From Poriferisodalis sp965204195 (GTDB lineage: Bacteria > Actinomycetota > Acidimicrobiia > Acidimicrobiales > Poriferisodalaceae): DNA of 64,000 bases. The position numbers and the translations under genes were made by a program. Below the pieces are notes generated by a model, which saw only the letters and a list, made by a program, of their open reading frames with translations, searched no databases and was not told where the DNA came from. Positions 16,942 through 25,654 of this stretch are shown one piece after another (the first letter of the stretch is position 1; each line of letters starts with the position of its first letter). The stretch is from the NCBI RefSeq assembly GCF_965204195.1, contig NZ_OZ241975.1, forward strand, positions 2,790,001 to 2,854,000. The letters are read 5' to 3'.

Positions 16942-18210
16942 GTGACCATGGTCGATGTCCTGATCGTGGGGGCCGGTCCAGCGGGCGCATCTGCCGCCGT
17001 GTGGGCGCGGCGCGCGGGGCTCGAGGTGATGCTCGTCGATCGCGCTGCACCAGGACGCGACAAGTGCTGCGGCGACGGTCTCACCGCGTTCGCGTTGCGC
17101 GAGCTCGAGTCGCTCGGCCTGCAACCCGAGCGGCTGAACTCGTGGATGCCTGTGGCAGCTGCCTGCGTGCGTACGCCGCGCGGGCGCGTCATGAGGCTGC
17201 CCCTCCCCGAAGGGCGCGGGCAATTTGCGAGTGTGTGCCGGCGCGCCGAGCTGGACGCGGGGCTCGTCGACCTCGCGGCGACAGCGCAAGCTGACGTACG
17301 TCTCGGTGTTTCATTCGACGGCTTCGAGGCCCTCGGTGAGCGGGCGAGCGCGGCGTCGGTCCGGCTTAGCGACAGCAGCGTCGTGCAGGCCCGATTCGTG
17401 GTGGCTGCTGACGGCGTGTACTCGGCTGTGCGCAAAGCGCTCGGCATCGGCCCGCACCGCTACCGGGGCGACTGGCACGCGTTCCGCGGTTACCTGCGCG
17501 CGACCGGCCCTGCCGCCCGCGACATGTGGGTCTGGTTCGAGCCCGACCTGCTGCCGGGTTACGCCTGGTCGTTCCCCTTGGGCGACGGGCGCGTCAATGT
17601 CGGCTTCGGCGTGCCCCGAGACAACCGCCGCCATGACTCCGCTGGCGGTGCGGGCACGCTCGACGGCAAGGAGATCGCTGCGGTCTGGGCGGGCCTCACC
17701 GAGCGTCGTCACATTGCGAGTGTGCTCGGCCCTCACCAACCCGACGGCCCGACACGGGCGTGGCCGATACCGGCACGGCTGGGAGAACTGGAGCTGGCGC
17801 AGGGTCGCACGCTGCTGTGCGGCGACGCCGCCGCGGCCGCCGACCCACTGACCGGCGAGGGAATCGGCCAGGCCCTGCAGATGGGGAGGATGGCGGCGGC
17901 CGCAATTGCGCGCGGCGGCCCACCGCACAGTGTGACGGCCCGATACGTGCGCGAAGCGCGAGCCGAGTTCACACTGGACCACCGGCTGGCGCGCAGGCTC
18001 GGCCGCGTCCTGGCGCACGAGCGTCTGGCCGAACTGTCGCTTCGAGCGGTCGACTGGTCCGGTTGGACCCGCCGGCAATTCGCCCGCTGGATGTTCGAGG
18101 ACTACCCGCGAGCTGCCGTCGCGACGCCTCGTCGCTGGCATCGGGGCATGGCGACAGCACAAGGCGCATACGACCCGGTTGCGGTCGGTGCCATAAGTTC
18201 GCCAAGCTAG
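16942..18210 (+). CDS. Geranylgeranyl-reductase-family FAD oxidoreductase
   Basis: A 422-residue flavoprotein. The N-terminus has the FAD-binding motif VLIVGAGPAGASAAV (6-20), then DKCCGDGLTAFAL, the CGDG form seen in geranylgeranyl reductases and related monooxygenase-like enzymes, and later LLCGDAAAAADPLTGEGIGQAL for the FAD ribityl contact. These enzymes saturate polyprenyl chains, for example of menaquinone side chains or lipids. The GTG at 16942 is the longest start; the ATG at 16948 also keeps the Rossmann motif. It is in a tight plus-strand run, with coaA starting five bases after its stop. Confidence 0.85.
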   Translation: MTMVDVLIVGAGPAGASAAVWARRAGLEVMLVDRAAPGRDKCCGDGLTAFALRELESLGLQPERLNSWMPVAAACVRTPRGRVMRLPLPEGRGQFASVCRRAELDAGLVDLAATAQADVRLGVSFDGFEALGERASAASVRLSDSSVVQARFVVAADGVYSAVRKALGIGPHRYRGDWHAFRGYLRATGPAARDMWVWFEPDLLPGYAWSFPLGDGRVNVGFGVPRDNRRHDSAGGAGTLDGKEIAAVWAGLTERRHIASVLGPHQPDGPTRAWPIPARLGELELAQGRTLLCGDAAAAADPLTGEGIGQALQMGRMAAAAIARGGPPHSVTARYVREARAEFTLDHRLARRLGRVLAHERLAELSLRAVDWSGWTRRQFARWMFEDYPRAAVATPRRWHRGMATAQGAYDPVAVGAISSPS

Positions 18211-18214
18211 GCGG

Positions 18215-19174
18215 GTGACGGACGCCGCTACCTTCGACAGAAGGCTCGAGCCGGGCATCGATGACCGGCATTGCAGGTTCACCCGCGAACAGTGGGCGAA
18301 GCTGCGAGATGCCACGCCGCTGTCATTGACCGAAGCCGAGCTGGAGGCGCTGGCGGGCCTCGTGGAGCCTGTGACGCTCGACATGGTGCGGGACATCTAC
18401 CTGCCCCTGTCGCGCCTGTTGAACCTGCGTGTGGCGGCCAAACGCCAACTGCGCGCCGCCACTGAGGGCTTCTTCGGCAGGGTGCTGCCGCCGCGCCCGT
18501 ACCTGATCGGCATCGGCGGAAGCGTCTCGGCCGGCAAGAGCACCACCGCACGCATCCTGCGAGCGGTCTTGGCCTCGTGGCCGGATCACCCGGAAGTGGA
18601 TCTGGTGACGACCGACGGATTCCTGCTGCCGAATGCCGAGCTCACCGCGCGCGGCATCCTCGGGCGCAAGGGCTTTCCCGAGTCCTACCGCCGCGGCGAG
18701 CTGCGCGATTTCCTCCAGCGGATCTCGAGCGGCGAACCCGACGTGGCCGCACCGCTCTACTCGCACAGCCTCTACGACGTGACCGATGAGGTCCAGCTCA
18801 TCAACCAGCCCGACGTCCTCATCGTGGAGGGGCTGAACGTGTTGCAGACCGGGCCGCCGTCGAGCACGCCGTTCGTGTCGGACTTCTTTGACTTCACGAT
18901 CTACGTCGACGCCGAGGCCGAAGACCTCGAAGAGTGGTACGTCGAGCGTTTCCAGCAGCTGCGCAAGACGGTGTTCCGCGAGCAGTCCGCCTATTTCGCT
19001 CAGTTCGCCGATCTGCCGCCGTCTGCTGCCGACGCAGTCGCGCGCACGATCTGGCGCTCGATCAACCTCGTCAACTTGCAGGAGAACATCCTGCCGACAC
19101 GGGCGCGCGCCGACCTGGTGCTCGCAAAGGGCCACGATCACGTCGTTGATCACGTCGAGCTCCGGTACCACTAG
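18215..19174 (+). CDS. coaA: Type I pantothenate kinase
   Basis: A 319-residue kinase that phosphorylates pantothenate, the first step of coenzyme A synthesis. The P-loop GGSVSAGKST is at 101-110, followed by TTDGFLLPN, KGFPESYR, and PLYSHSLYD, all in the order seen in CoaA. The length matches the family. The start is the GTG at 18215; five bases separate it from the previous stop. In an organism with so many CoA-dependent enzymes a dedicated CoaA is expected. It is followed 20 bases later by a HIT protein. Confidence 0.95.
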   Translation: MTDAATFDRRLEPGIDDRHCRFTREQWAKLRDATPLSLTEAELEALAGLVEPVTLDMVRDIYLPLSRLLNLRVAAKRQLRAATEGFFGRVLPPRPYLIGIGGSVSAGKSTTARILRAVLASWPDHPEVDLVTTDGFLLPNAELTARGILGRKGFPESYRRGELRDFLQRISSGEPDVAAPLYSHSLYDVTDEVQLINQPDVLIVEGLNVLQTGPPSSTPFVSDFFDFTIYVDAEAEDLEEWYVERFQQLRKTVFREQSAYFAQFADLPPSAADAVARTIWRSINLVNLQENILPTRARADLVLAKGHDHVVDHVELRYH

Positions 19175-19194
19175 GCACCGCACGCCCTCGACTC

Positions 19195-19680
19195 ATGGCG
19201 AATTCCGCTGCGAATGATCCGTCGGCTGCGAGCCGGATGCCCGGCTGCACGTTCTGTTCGATCGTGGCAGGTGACATCCCGGCACTGCGCATCTACGAAG
19301 ACGATCACGCCGTGGCCTTCATGGATCGACTGCCCATGACCGTCGGTCACTGTCTCGTCATTCCCCGCAGGCACGTGACCGACATCTGGGAACTCACCGA
19401 TGACGATGCGGCACACGTGATGCAGGCGGCGCGCCGGGTGGCGAGCCTGGTGCGCGAGCGGCTGAAGCCGGCAGGCGTGAACTTGCTCAACAACAACGGC
19501 GCGGCTGCAGACCAGACGCAGTTTCACTTCCATATCCACGTGATCCCGCGCTACGGGCGCGACCGGCTGCTGCACCCCTGGGAGCGGATCTTCGCGCCGG
19601 CTGGCGAGATCGAATCGGCGTACCGGTTGCTCAGCGCGCCCAGCTCGCAGGCCCCGGCGGCTGCCACCCCGAACAACTAG
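19195..19680 (+). CDS. HIT-family nucleotide hydrolase
   Basis: A 161-residue HIT protein with CTFCSIVAGDIPA near the N-terminus (two Cys of the common zinc site), DRLPMTVGHCLVIPRRH, and the histidine triad QFHFHIHVIPRYGR (His111, His113, His115). Family members hydrolyse adenylylated or AMP-linked substrates such as AMP-lysine or dinucleoside polyphosphates. A later start at the internal ATG of MPGCTFC would give the usual compact form; the longer start at 19195 is kept. Co-directional with coaA and the next crotonase, likely one transcript. Confidence 0.88.
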   Translation: MANSAANDPSAASRMPGCTFCSIVAGDIPALRIYEDDHAVAFMDRLPMTVGHCLVIPRRHVTDIWELTDDDAAHVMQAARRVASLVRERLKPAGVNLLNNNGAAADQTQFHFHIHVIPRYGRDRLLHPWERIFAPAGEIESAYRLLSAPSSQAPAAATPNN

Positions 19681-19691
19681 CTTCGGGCGCC

Positions 19692-20489
19692 ATGAACGAC
19701 CGCTACGCCCCCTTCTCCGCGCTCCAGATCATCGGTCCCGACGACGACGGCGTGCTCGAGATCGTGATCGACACGCCAGGTCGGCTGAATTCGGTGGATG
19801 CGCCCAAGCATCTGGCGCTGGCCGATGTCTGGCGGGCAGTAGACGACGATCCTGACACCCGGGTGGCCGTCATCCGGGGCGCCAACGGCACCTTCTCCGC
19901 CGGCGGCGACCTGGACATGATCCAGGAGATCATGGACGACTTCGAGACACGCCAGCGGGCACTGCGCGAGGCGCGAGACATCGTCTACAACATGATCAAC
20001 TGCTCCAAGATCATCGTGTCGGCCATCGAGGGCGTTGCGGTCGGGGCCGGTCTCGCGGCGGCGCTGATGGCCGACATCTCCATCGCCGGGCGCGGCGCGC
20101 GGATCGTGGACGGGCACACCAAGCTCGGCGTCGCCGCCGGCGATCACGCAGCGATCGTGTGGCCGATCCTGTGCGGCATGGCCAAGTCGAAGTACTACCT
20201 GCTGACCTGCGACACGATCACGGGCGAAGAGGCCGACGACATGGGCCTCGTCAGCAAGGTGGTCGACGACGATGCCGTGCTCGACGAGGCATTCGCCGTC
20301 GCCCGCAGGCTGGCGGCGGGGAGCCAGAGCGCCATCCGCTGGACCAAGTACAGCCTCAACAACTGGATGCGGATGGCGGGGCCCATCTTCGACACCTCTG
20401 CAGCGCTCGAGATGCTGGGCTTCACCGGCGCGGACGTGCGGGAAGGTCACGCTGCCATCGTCGAGAAGCGCCGCCCGAACTTCGCCTGA
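19692..20489 (+). CDS. Enoyl-CoA hydratase/isomerase family protein (crotonase)
   Basis: A 265-residue crotonase. Oxyanion-hole segments are IRGANGTFSAGGDLDMI and SAIEGVAVGAGLAAALMADISIA. The catalytic region reads KLGVAAGDHAAIVWPILCGMAKSKYYLLT, where GDHAA replaces the usual GxGGxxRL, as in some crotonases acting on branched or unusual substrates. The C-terminal helix ends EGHAAIVEKRRPNFA, normal for the family. It starts at ATG 19692, 12 bases after the HIT stop, and is followed by a family III CoA-transferase, suggesting the two handle the same acyl-CoA. Confidence 0.87.
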   Translation: MNDRYAPFSALQIIGPDDDGVLEIVIDTPGRLNSVDAPKHLALADVWRAVDDDPDTRVAVIRGANGTFSAGGDLDMIQEIMDDFETRQRALREARDIVYNMINCSKIIVSAIEGVAVGAGLAAALMADISIAGRGARIVDGHTKLGVAAGDHAAIVWPILCGMAKSKYYLLTCDTITGEEADDMGLVSKVVDDDAVLDEAFAVARRLAAGSQSAIRWTKYSLNNWMRMAGPIFDTSAALEMLGFTGADVREGHAAIVEKRRPNFA

Positions 20490-20518
20490 CCCGGGCAGAG
20501 AATCGAAGAAACGAAGAC

Positions 20519-21766
20519 ATGACGAAGCTGGATCCCCCTGACGAAGACCATCTCACCGCTCATGAGCGGGCTGCGCCGATGGCCGCCCAGAACTCGGGCC
20601 CGCTCCAAGGTGTTCGCATCATCGACTGCACCCATGCGCTGGCGGGCCCGTGGTCGACGATGATGCTGGCCGACTTGGGCGCCGACGTCATCAAAGTGGA
20701 GCCGCCGCGGGGTGAGCTCGCACGCAAGATGCCGCCGTTCACCCGCGAGGACACCGAACGGAACTTCGGCGCCGGCTTCGCCAACTACAACCGCAACAAG
20801 CGAGGCATCGCGCTCGACCTCACCGACGACGACCAGCGGGAGCAGTTCCTGCAGCTCGTCGACACCGCCGATGCACTCGTCGAGAACATGCGCGCGGGCG
20901 TGATGGATGCGCTCGGAGTGGGCTGGGAGGTGCTCCACGAGCGCAACCCGAAGCTCGTCTATGGCGCCATCCGCGGCTTCGGCGACCCCCGCTCAGGCGA
21001 GAGCCCCTATGTCGACTGGCCGGCGTACGACGTCGTGGCCCAGGCGATGTCCGGCATGGTCTCGGCCACCGGCAGCAGTCCCGACGACCGGCACGTGGTG
21101 GGTCCCTACATCGGTGACACCTACCCCGGCACGATCGGCGCCATGGGCGTGCTGGCGGCGCTGTTCCATGCACAGCGAACGGGCGAGGGCCAGTTCGTGG
21201 ACGTGTCGATGGTCGACGCTGTGATGGCACTGAGCGAAGTCGGGGTCACCCGCTACAGCGTGATGGGCCAGCCCGATACGCCCCCCAGCGGCAACAAGAA
21301 CCAGTACATCGTGCCGTTCGACATCTTCGACACTATCGACGGGGCCATCGCCATCGGCGCCCCCACCGACAACCACTGGCGCGAGCTGGCGGTTGCGATG
21401 GGCCGACCCGAGTGGGCCTGGGCAGAAGAAACCCGCACCTTGCGAGCGCGCTACCACCATCGCGACGAGATCATCACGGCACTGACCGAGTGGGCCGCAA
21501 CGCTCACCAATGCGGAGGTCATCGCGGCCATCGGCGGCAAGGTGCCGTGCGGCCCGGTCAACCACCCGGGCGACCTGTTCACCGATCCCCATGTCGCGGC
21601 CCGCGACATGCTGGTGGCGGTGGAGCAGCCGGTGGGCAGGCCGATCGTCCAGATCGCGCCGCCGATTCGCATGAGCGCCACGCCGCCGGGCATCTACCGC
21701 CGCGCTCCCAAGCTGGGCGAGCACAACGACGAAGTGCTCGGCGAGCTCGACGACGACGCTGACTGA
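20519..21766 (+). CDS. CaiB/BaiF family III CoA-transferase
   Basis: A 415-residue transferase that moves CoA between carboxylic acids. The N-terminal Rossmann part reads GVRIIDCTHALAGPWSTMML and ADLGADVIKVEPPRGE. The expected catalytic Asp is Asp200 in YIGDTYPGTIGAMG, at the place of Asp169 in formyl-CoA transferase, followed by GEGQFVDVSMVDA. The ATG at 20519 is chosen since it precedes the conserved start by a short tail; the frame upstream overlaps the crotonase in another frame and is not coding. Substrates are unknown. A second CoA-transferase is at 52798. Confidence 0.9.
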   Translation: MTKLDPPDEDHLTAHERAAPMAAQNSGPLQGVRIIDCTHALAGPWSTMMLADLGADVIKVEPPRGELARKMPPFTREDTERNFGAGFANYNRNKRGIALDLTDDDQREQFLQLVDTADALVENMRAGVMDALGVGWEVLHERNPKLVYGAIRGFGDPRSGESPYVDWPAYDVVAQAMSGMVSATGSSPDDRHVVGPYIGDTYPGTIGAMGVLAALFHAQRTGEGQFVDVSMVDAVMALSEVGVTRYSVMGQPDTPPSGNKNQYIVPFDIFDTIDGAIAIGAPTDNHWRELAVAMGRPEWAWAEETRTLRARYHHRDEIITALTEWAATLTNAEVIAAIGGKVPCGPVNHPGDLFTDPHVAARDMLVAVEQPVGRPIVQIAPPIRMSATPPGIYRRAPKLGEHNDEVLGELDDDAD

Positions 21767-21821
21767 TCGCGCCCGCCGGCGAGGCGACACGATCACAGAG
21801 CACCCCTGACCCACGGGTAGC

Positions 21822-22832
21822 GTGACGACAATGGGCAGGCGCAAGCGTCGAGTGCCAGCATCGCGCACGAGGCCTTCTGGCTTCGAGCCAGTGGTCGCTG
21901 GCTTGGTCTCGCCCCGGCGAGCCGTGCCCACGCACATCGAATTGCCCCCGTACGCGCTCAGCGGCAAGTCCTCACCGGCCCCGAGCGGCGTGGAACCCTC
22001 CGACAGCACCACGATCGACGCCATGCGGCTGGCAGGCTCGGCGGCGCGGCGCGTGCTGAGGGCAGTGGCAGCAGAGATCGCACCGGGCGTCACCAGCGAT
22101 CATCTCGACGAGGTCTGCCACGAGACATGCATTGCGGAGGGCGGCTACCCGAGCCCGCTCAACTACAACGGCTTCCCGAAGTCGCTGTGCACTTCGGCCA
22201 ACGAGATCATCTGCCACGGCATCCCCGATGACCGCCAGCTGCGCGATGGCGACATCGTGAACTGTGATGTGACGATTTTCGTCGGCGGCGTGCACGGCGA
22301 CCACTCCGAGACGTTCTTGGTGGGCGACGTCGACGAGGCCTCGCGGCGGCTCGTCGAGGTCACACGCGAATCCATGTATCACGGCATAGCTGCGGTACGG
22401 CCGGGAGCCCAGGTATGCGACATCGGGCGCGCCATCCAGGCGCGGGCAGAGTCCGAGGGCTACGGCGTCGTGCGCGAGTTCGTCGGCCATGGCATCGGGC
22501 AGATCTTCCACCGGCTGCCCAACATCCCGCACTACTTCGACCCCGCTGCGCGCACCGAGCTGGTCGAGGGCATGACCTTCACGGTGGAGCCCATGATCAC
22601 GGCAGGCACGCCACGCGCGCAGCTGTGGCCAGACGGCTGGACTGCGATGACCGCCGACCGCAGCCGCACCGCGCAGTTCGAGCACACGGTGCTGGTCACC
22701 GCCGACGGCGCCGAACTGCTGACCGTGACCGACGACGAACCACAGCCGTTCCTTTCTGCGAGTGCCGCAAGCCGGCTCAGCCCCGACAACTGGCCCCGGC
22801 AGCTCCCCACGGCGGCCGTGAGAACCGGCTGA
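21822..22832 (+). CDS. map: Methionine aminopeptidase, type I
   Basis: A 336-residue enzyme that removes the initiator Met from nascent proteins. Metal ligands are in place: Asp in NCDVTIFVGG and HGDHSET, His in FVGHGIG, Glu in FTVEPMI, and Glu in QFEHTVLV. The basic, Pro-rich N-terminal extension (about residues 1-60, RKRRVPASRTRP and IELPPYALSG) is like that of mycobacterial MapB, which binds via an SH3-type contact. The first start is GTG 21822; ATG 21831 is equally good. Three small envelope genes follow with overlapping or near-overlapping ends. Confidence 0.93.
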   Translation: MTTMGRRKRRVPASRTRPSGFEPVVAGLVSPRRAVPTHIELPPYALSGKSSPAPSGVEPSDSTTIDAMRLAGSAARRVLRAVAAEIAPGVTSDHLDEVCHETCIAEGGYPSPLNYNGFPKSLCTSANEIICHGIPDDRQLRDGDIVNCDVTIFVGGVHGDHSETFLVGDVDEASRRLVEVTRESMYHGIAAVRPGAQVCDIGRAIQARAESEGYGVVREFVGHGIGQIFHRLPNIPHYFDPAARTELVEGMTFTVEPMITAGTPRAQLWPDGWTAMTADRSRTAQFEHTVLVTADGAELLTVTDDEPQPFLSASAASRLSPDNWPRQLPTAAVRTG

Positions 22833-22835
22833 GCG

Positions 22836-23195
22836 ATGCCTCGACCACGTGGGGCAGGTGCCCCATGCGCCGGCCGGGTCGCAGCGGCGCTGGTGGCGGT
22901 GGCTGCGATCGGCGGCGCCTGCGGTTCCGAGCCGGAGGCAGAGCCGATCCCCACGACCCTTCCAGTGCTCACGACTCTGCGCCCCCAGCTCACCACCACG
23001 ACCATTGCCGCACCGCCTCCGCAGCGCCGCATCTACGTGGTGCAACCGGGAGACACGCTCAGCAAGATCGCCAACGGATTCGGTGTCTCCGTCCAGGCCC
23101 TCATGGAAGAGAACGGCAAGGAAGACACGCTGCTCCGCATCGGGGAGCAGCTCGTCATCCCGCCGACCGTGGTCGGCGCCAACAGTTCGCAGTGA
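22836..23195 (+). CDS. LysM-domain lipoprotein (first of two)
   Basis: A 119-residue envelope protein. A signal peptide ends in a lipobox at Cys29 (AIGGAC), followed by a Pro/Thr-rich spacer and one LysM domain at about 66-110 (YVVQPGDTLSKIANGFGV...LRIGEQLVIPP). LysM binds GlcNAc-containing glycans such as peptidoglycan. No enzymatic domain follows, so it may be a wall-tethering or scaffold protein. ATG 22836 comes three bases after the map stop. Its stop overlaps the GTG start of the second LysM gene by four bases, so the two are coupled. Confidence 0.82.
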   Translation: MPRPRGAGAPCAGRVAAALVAVAAIGGACGSEPEAEPIPTTLPVLTTLRPQLTTTTIAAPPPQRRIYVVQPGDTLSKIANGFGVSVQALMEENGKEDTLLRIGEQLVIPPTVVGANSSQ

Positions 23196-23638
23196 CGACG
23201 GTCAGTGGCTTCTCCTGTTCACGGCGCCGGAGGGTGACGATCGTGGCGATCGCTGTTGCGGCTTCCGGCATGGCGCTCGGGTGCACGCTGCTGCCGGGCG
23301 AGTCCCGAACCGACGCCTCGGCCACAACCGTTCCGGCACCCACGGTGGCACCGGCCACCACGACCGAACCGCCGGTGCTGACCCCGTACACGGTGGTGCG
23401 AGGAGACACGCTGATCCAGATCGCCGACCGGTACGGCATTCACCTGAACGATCTGGTGCGGGTGAACAACATCGCCGACCCCACCAAGATCTTCGTCGGC
23501 CAGATTCTGATGATCCCGCCGCCGCCCGATCCCACGGCTGGGCCCGCGCTCACCATCGCTCCCGCCACCGACCCCGTCCTCCCGCCGCTGCTCCCCACCA
23601 CGACCGCGCCGCCGGTCACGCTCTCAGGAACCGGGTGA
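23192..23638 (+). CDS. LysM-domain lipoprotein (second of two)
   Basis: A 148-residue protein with the same plan as its upstream neighbour: basic N-terminus (CSRRRRVTIV), hydrophobic core, lipobox at Cys31 (GMALGC), Ala/Thr/Pro spacer, one LysM domain at about 66-112 (YTVVRGDTLIQIADRYGI...VGQILMIPP), and a Pro/Thr tail. The GTG at 23192 overlaps the previous stop as GTGA; the GTG at 23237 is an alternative that keeps the signal peptide. The two genes look like a tandem duplication that has diverged. The stop overlaps the next ATG by one base. Confidence 0.78.
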   Translation: MTTVSGFSCSRRRRVTIVAIAVAASGMALGCTLLPGESRTDASATTVPAPTVAPATTTEPPVLTPYTVVRGDTLIQIADRYGIHLNDLVRVNNIADPTKIFVGQILMIPPPPDPTAGPALTIAPATDPVLPPLLPTTTAPPVTLSGTG

Positions 23639-24222
23639 TGTCTGCGGCGCCGCTGGGCGACGCTGAGCCAGTCGAGCCGCACGATCCGCTGTCGGCGGCT
23701 GCGCAGCAGATCGCTCGCTTTGATCGTGCCGTCGACAGGTGGTGGGAGTTCCTGCGAGGCCACAAGCTGATGGATCGGGTGATGTACGGGGCCTCCGACG
23801 TCGGCGAGTTCAGCCAGATCTGGCACGTGCTGGGTGCCATTCGAGCCCTGGGCCCACGCCGAGAAGCGGCCGATGCACTGCGCTTCAGCGCACTCATGGC
23901 GATCGAGTCGCTGGTCGTGAATCAGGGCGTCAAGCGGTTGTTCGCGCGGCGCAGGCCCGGCACGGCGGCAGAGAATCCGACCGACCACCGGCTCCGCCAG
24001 CCGATCACGTCCAGCTTCCCCTCCGGCCACACTTCGGCAGCTTTCTGTGCCGCAGCGGTGCTGTCGCGCGGGTCGCGACTGGGACCCATCTACCGCCTGG
24101 CGGCAGCCATCGTGGCCGTCTCACGCATCCATGTGCGATTGCATCACGCGAGCGACGTCATTGCGGGCGCCGCCGTCGGCGAGGTGATCGGGCGTCTGGC
24201 GTCGCGGCTGATGCGGCGCTGA
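23638..24222 (+). CDS. PAP2-superfamily phosphatase
   Basis: A 194-residue protein with the three PAP2 motifs: KRLFARRRP (Lys99 to Pro107), SFPSGHTS (PSGH at 128-131) and SRIHVRLHHASD (Ser162, Arg163, His169, Asp173). Family members hydrolyse lipid pyrophosphates or phosphates such as undecaprenyl pyrophosphate or phosphatidate at the membrane. Hydrophobicity is modest for a polytopic PAP2, with perhaps three to four spans. The ATG at 23638 overlaps the LysM stop (TGATG). Its place behind two LysM lipoproteins suggests a cell-wall role; that is inference. Confidence 0.86.
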   Translation: MSAAPLGDAEPVEPHDPLSAAAQQIARFDRAVDRWWEFLRGHKLMDRVMYGASDVGEFSQIWHVLGAIRALGPRREAADALRFSALMAIESLVVNQGVKRLFARRRPGTAAENPTDHRLRQPITSSFPSGHTSAAFCAAAVLSRGSRLGPIYRLAAAIVAVSRIHVRLHHASDVIAGAAVGEVIGRLASRLMRR

Positions 24223-24231
24223 ACCGGCGCT

Positions 24232-24456
24232 TCAGGCTCGGGCGACGTCTTGATCGGTCTTCGTGACCGTGGGCAGCTCTGCTGTTTCGTCGCCGCGTCG
24301 CAGCAGCGTGCGCACGTCGAGCAGCACATCGGTGACCTCGACCGACGAGACCAGTTCGCGGCTGAAGAAATCGCCCAGCGCACTGTCGATGACCTCGAGT
24401 GCGTCGGAGATGATCCGGGGCTCAGCTGTCCGAGTCGGTTCCGTTGTCTCGGTCAT
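24232..24456 (-). CDS. Small acidic protein, function unknown
   Basis: A 74-residue acidic protein. After a Thr/Glu-rich start (TETTEPTRTAEP) it has one amphipathic stretch with SDALEVIDSALGDFFSRELVS and EVTDVLLDVRTLLRRGDE. I recognise no domain. ATG 24456 is used because AAGGGAACAGAG lies just upstream; the open frame continues 24 codons with no support. It converges on the PAP2 gene and is divergent from the F420-type gene at 24632. A partner or regulatory role is possible, but nothing in the sequence shows one. Confidence 0.6.
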   Translation of the reverse strand: MTETTEPTRTAEPRIISDALEVIDSALGDFFSRELVSSVEVTDVLLDVRTLLRRGDETAELPTVTKTDQDVARA

Positions 24457-24631
24457 CTCTGTTCCCTTCCCGCTCCCGACGTCTGTGCAGACGGCGTGGC
24501 TGGCTGTGAACCTCACCCTATCTCGCACCTGACGCCGGCCACCGTCAGTTCACCAACACGTCACATAACTGCTTGCAAACGCCTCCGGCTGCACCGGCGG
24601 GCGGCGCGGCCGGCAGGTACGGTGCGCCGCC

Positions 24632-25627
24632 ATGAGCGCGAATGAAGCACAGCCCTACGGCGTGACGTTCGGCAGCCTGGGTGTTCTAGGTCCGGCTGCT
24701 GTCACCGATATCGCCCGCGCGGCCGAGGCGCAGGGCTACTCGTCGATCTGGACGGTCGAGGCGACCGGGACCGATGCGTTCTCGCTCCTGGGTGCCGTCG
24801 CCCACGCTGCCCCCGGCCTCGATCTGGCCACCGGCATCATTCCCATCCAGCTGCGCGCGCCCACGCTGGTGGCCATGACAGCTGCCACCCTGCAGTCGCT
24901 CAGCCCCGAGCGCGACGTGCTGGTAGGACTCGGCGTGTCGGCACCCGGCATCCTCCGCCAGCACGGCGAGCTGCCGCCGGAGCGCCCCATTGCGATGATG
25001 CGCGAGTACGTAGCACTGCTGCGCGAGTGCCTCAGCGGCGAGTCAGTGACGTTCGAGGGCGACTTCTGGCAGGTGCGCCGGTTCCGCCTCGCCATGCGGT
25101 TGGGCGAGCGCCGACCGAAGATCGTGCTCGCAGCGCTCAACCCGCAGATGCTGCGGCTGGCGGGCGAGGTGGCCGACGGTGTCCTGCTCAACTACCTGCC
25201 CGCCTCGCACGTCCCGAGCGTGGTGGCCGAGGTCCGCAAGGGCGGCGACGCGCAGATCATCTGCTACGTCCATGCCGCCGCCGGCGAGCTGGAGCGCTCG
25301 GCCCGCTCGGCGCAACGAGACCTGCTCAACTACACCATGGCCGACGGCTACGCCAACGCCTTCCGTGCAGCCGGCTTCGGTGACGAGGTGGACGAAGCCC
25401 GTGACCGCCAGTCTGAACGGGATCGCGACGGCGCGCTCGCTGCCATCTCGAACGAGATGATCCAGGCGATCGACTTCATCGGCACGCCCGCCGAGATCGG
25501 TGGGTTCACGCGGGCGTACGTGGACGCGGGCGTGGAGTACCCGGTGCTGATGCCGCTGCCCTGGGGCGACGACCGGCGCGCCGTGACCGACGAGACGATG
25601 GCCGCGTTCGCCGACGCCTTCGCCTGA
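24632..25627 (+). CDS. Luciferase-like (LLM) F420-type oxidoreductase
   Basis: A 331-residue TIM-barrel protein of the bacterial-luciferase-like family, in the branch that uses coenzyme F420. Recognisable segments are YGVTFGSLGVLGP, ARAAEAQGYSSIWTVEATG, LDLATGIIPIQLRAPTLVAMTAATLQSLS, and VLVGLGVSAPG. The arrangement is close to the 58427-59413 gene, so the two are paralogues. Physiological substrates for this branch are generally unknown. ATG at 24632. It converges on msrA. Confidence 0.85.
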   Translation: MSANEAQPYGVTFGSLGVLGPAAVTDIARAAEAQGYSSIWTVEATGTDAFSLLGAVAHAAPGLDLATGIIPIQLRAPTLVAMTAATLQSLSPERDVLVGLGVSAPGILRQHGELPPERPIAMMREYVALLRECLSGESVTFEGDFWQVRRFRLAMRLGERRPKIVLAALNPQMLRLAGEVADGVLLNYLPASHVPSVVAEVRKGGDAQIICYVHAAAGELERSARSAQRDLLNYTMADGYANAFRAAGFGDEVDEARDRQSERDRDGALAAISNEMIQAIDFIGTPAEIGGFTRAYVDAGVEYPVLMPLPWGDDRRAVTDETMAAFADAFA

Positions 25628-25654
25628 TTCGGCAGCACGCCGAGGGGGCGCAGC

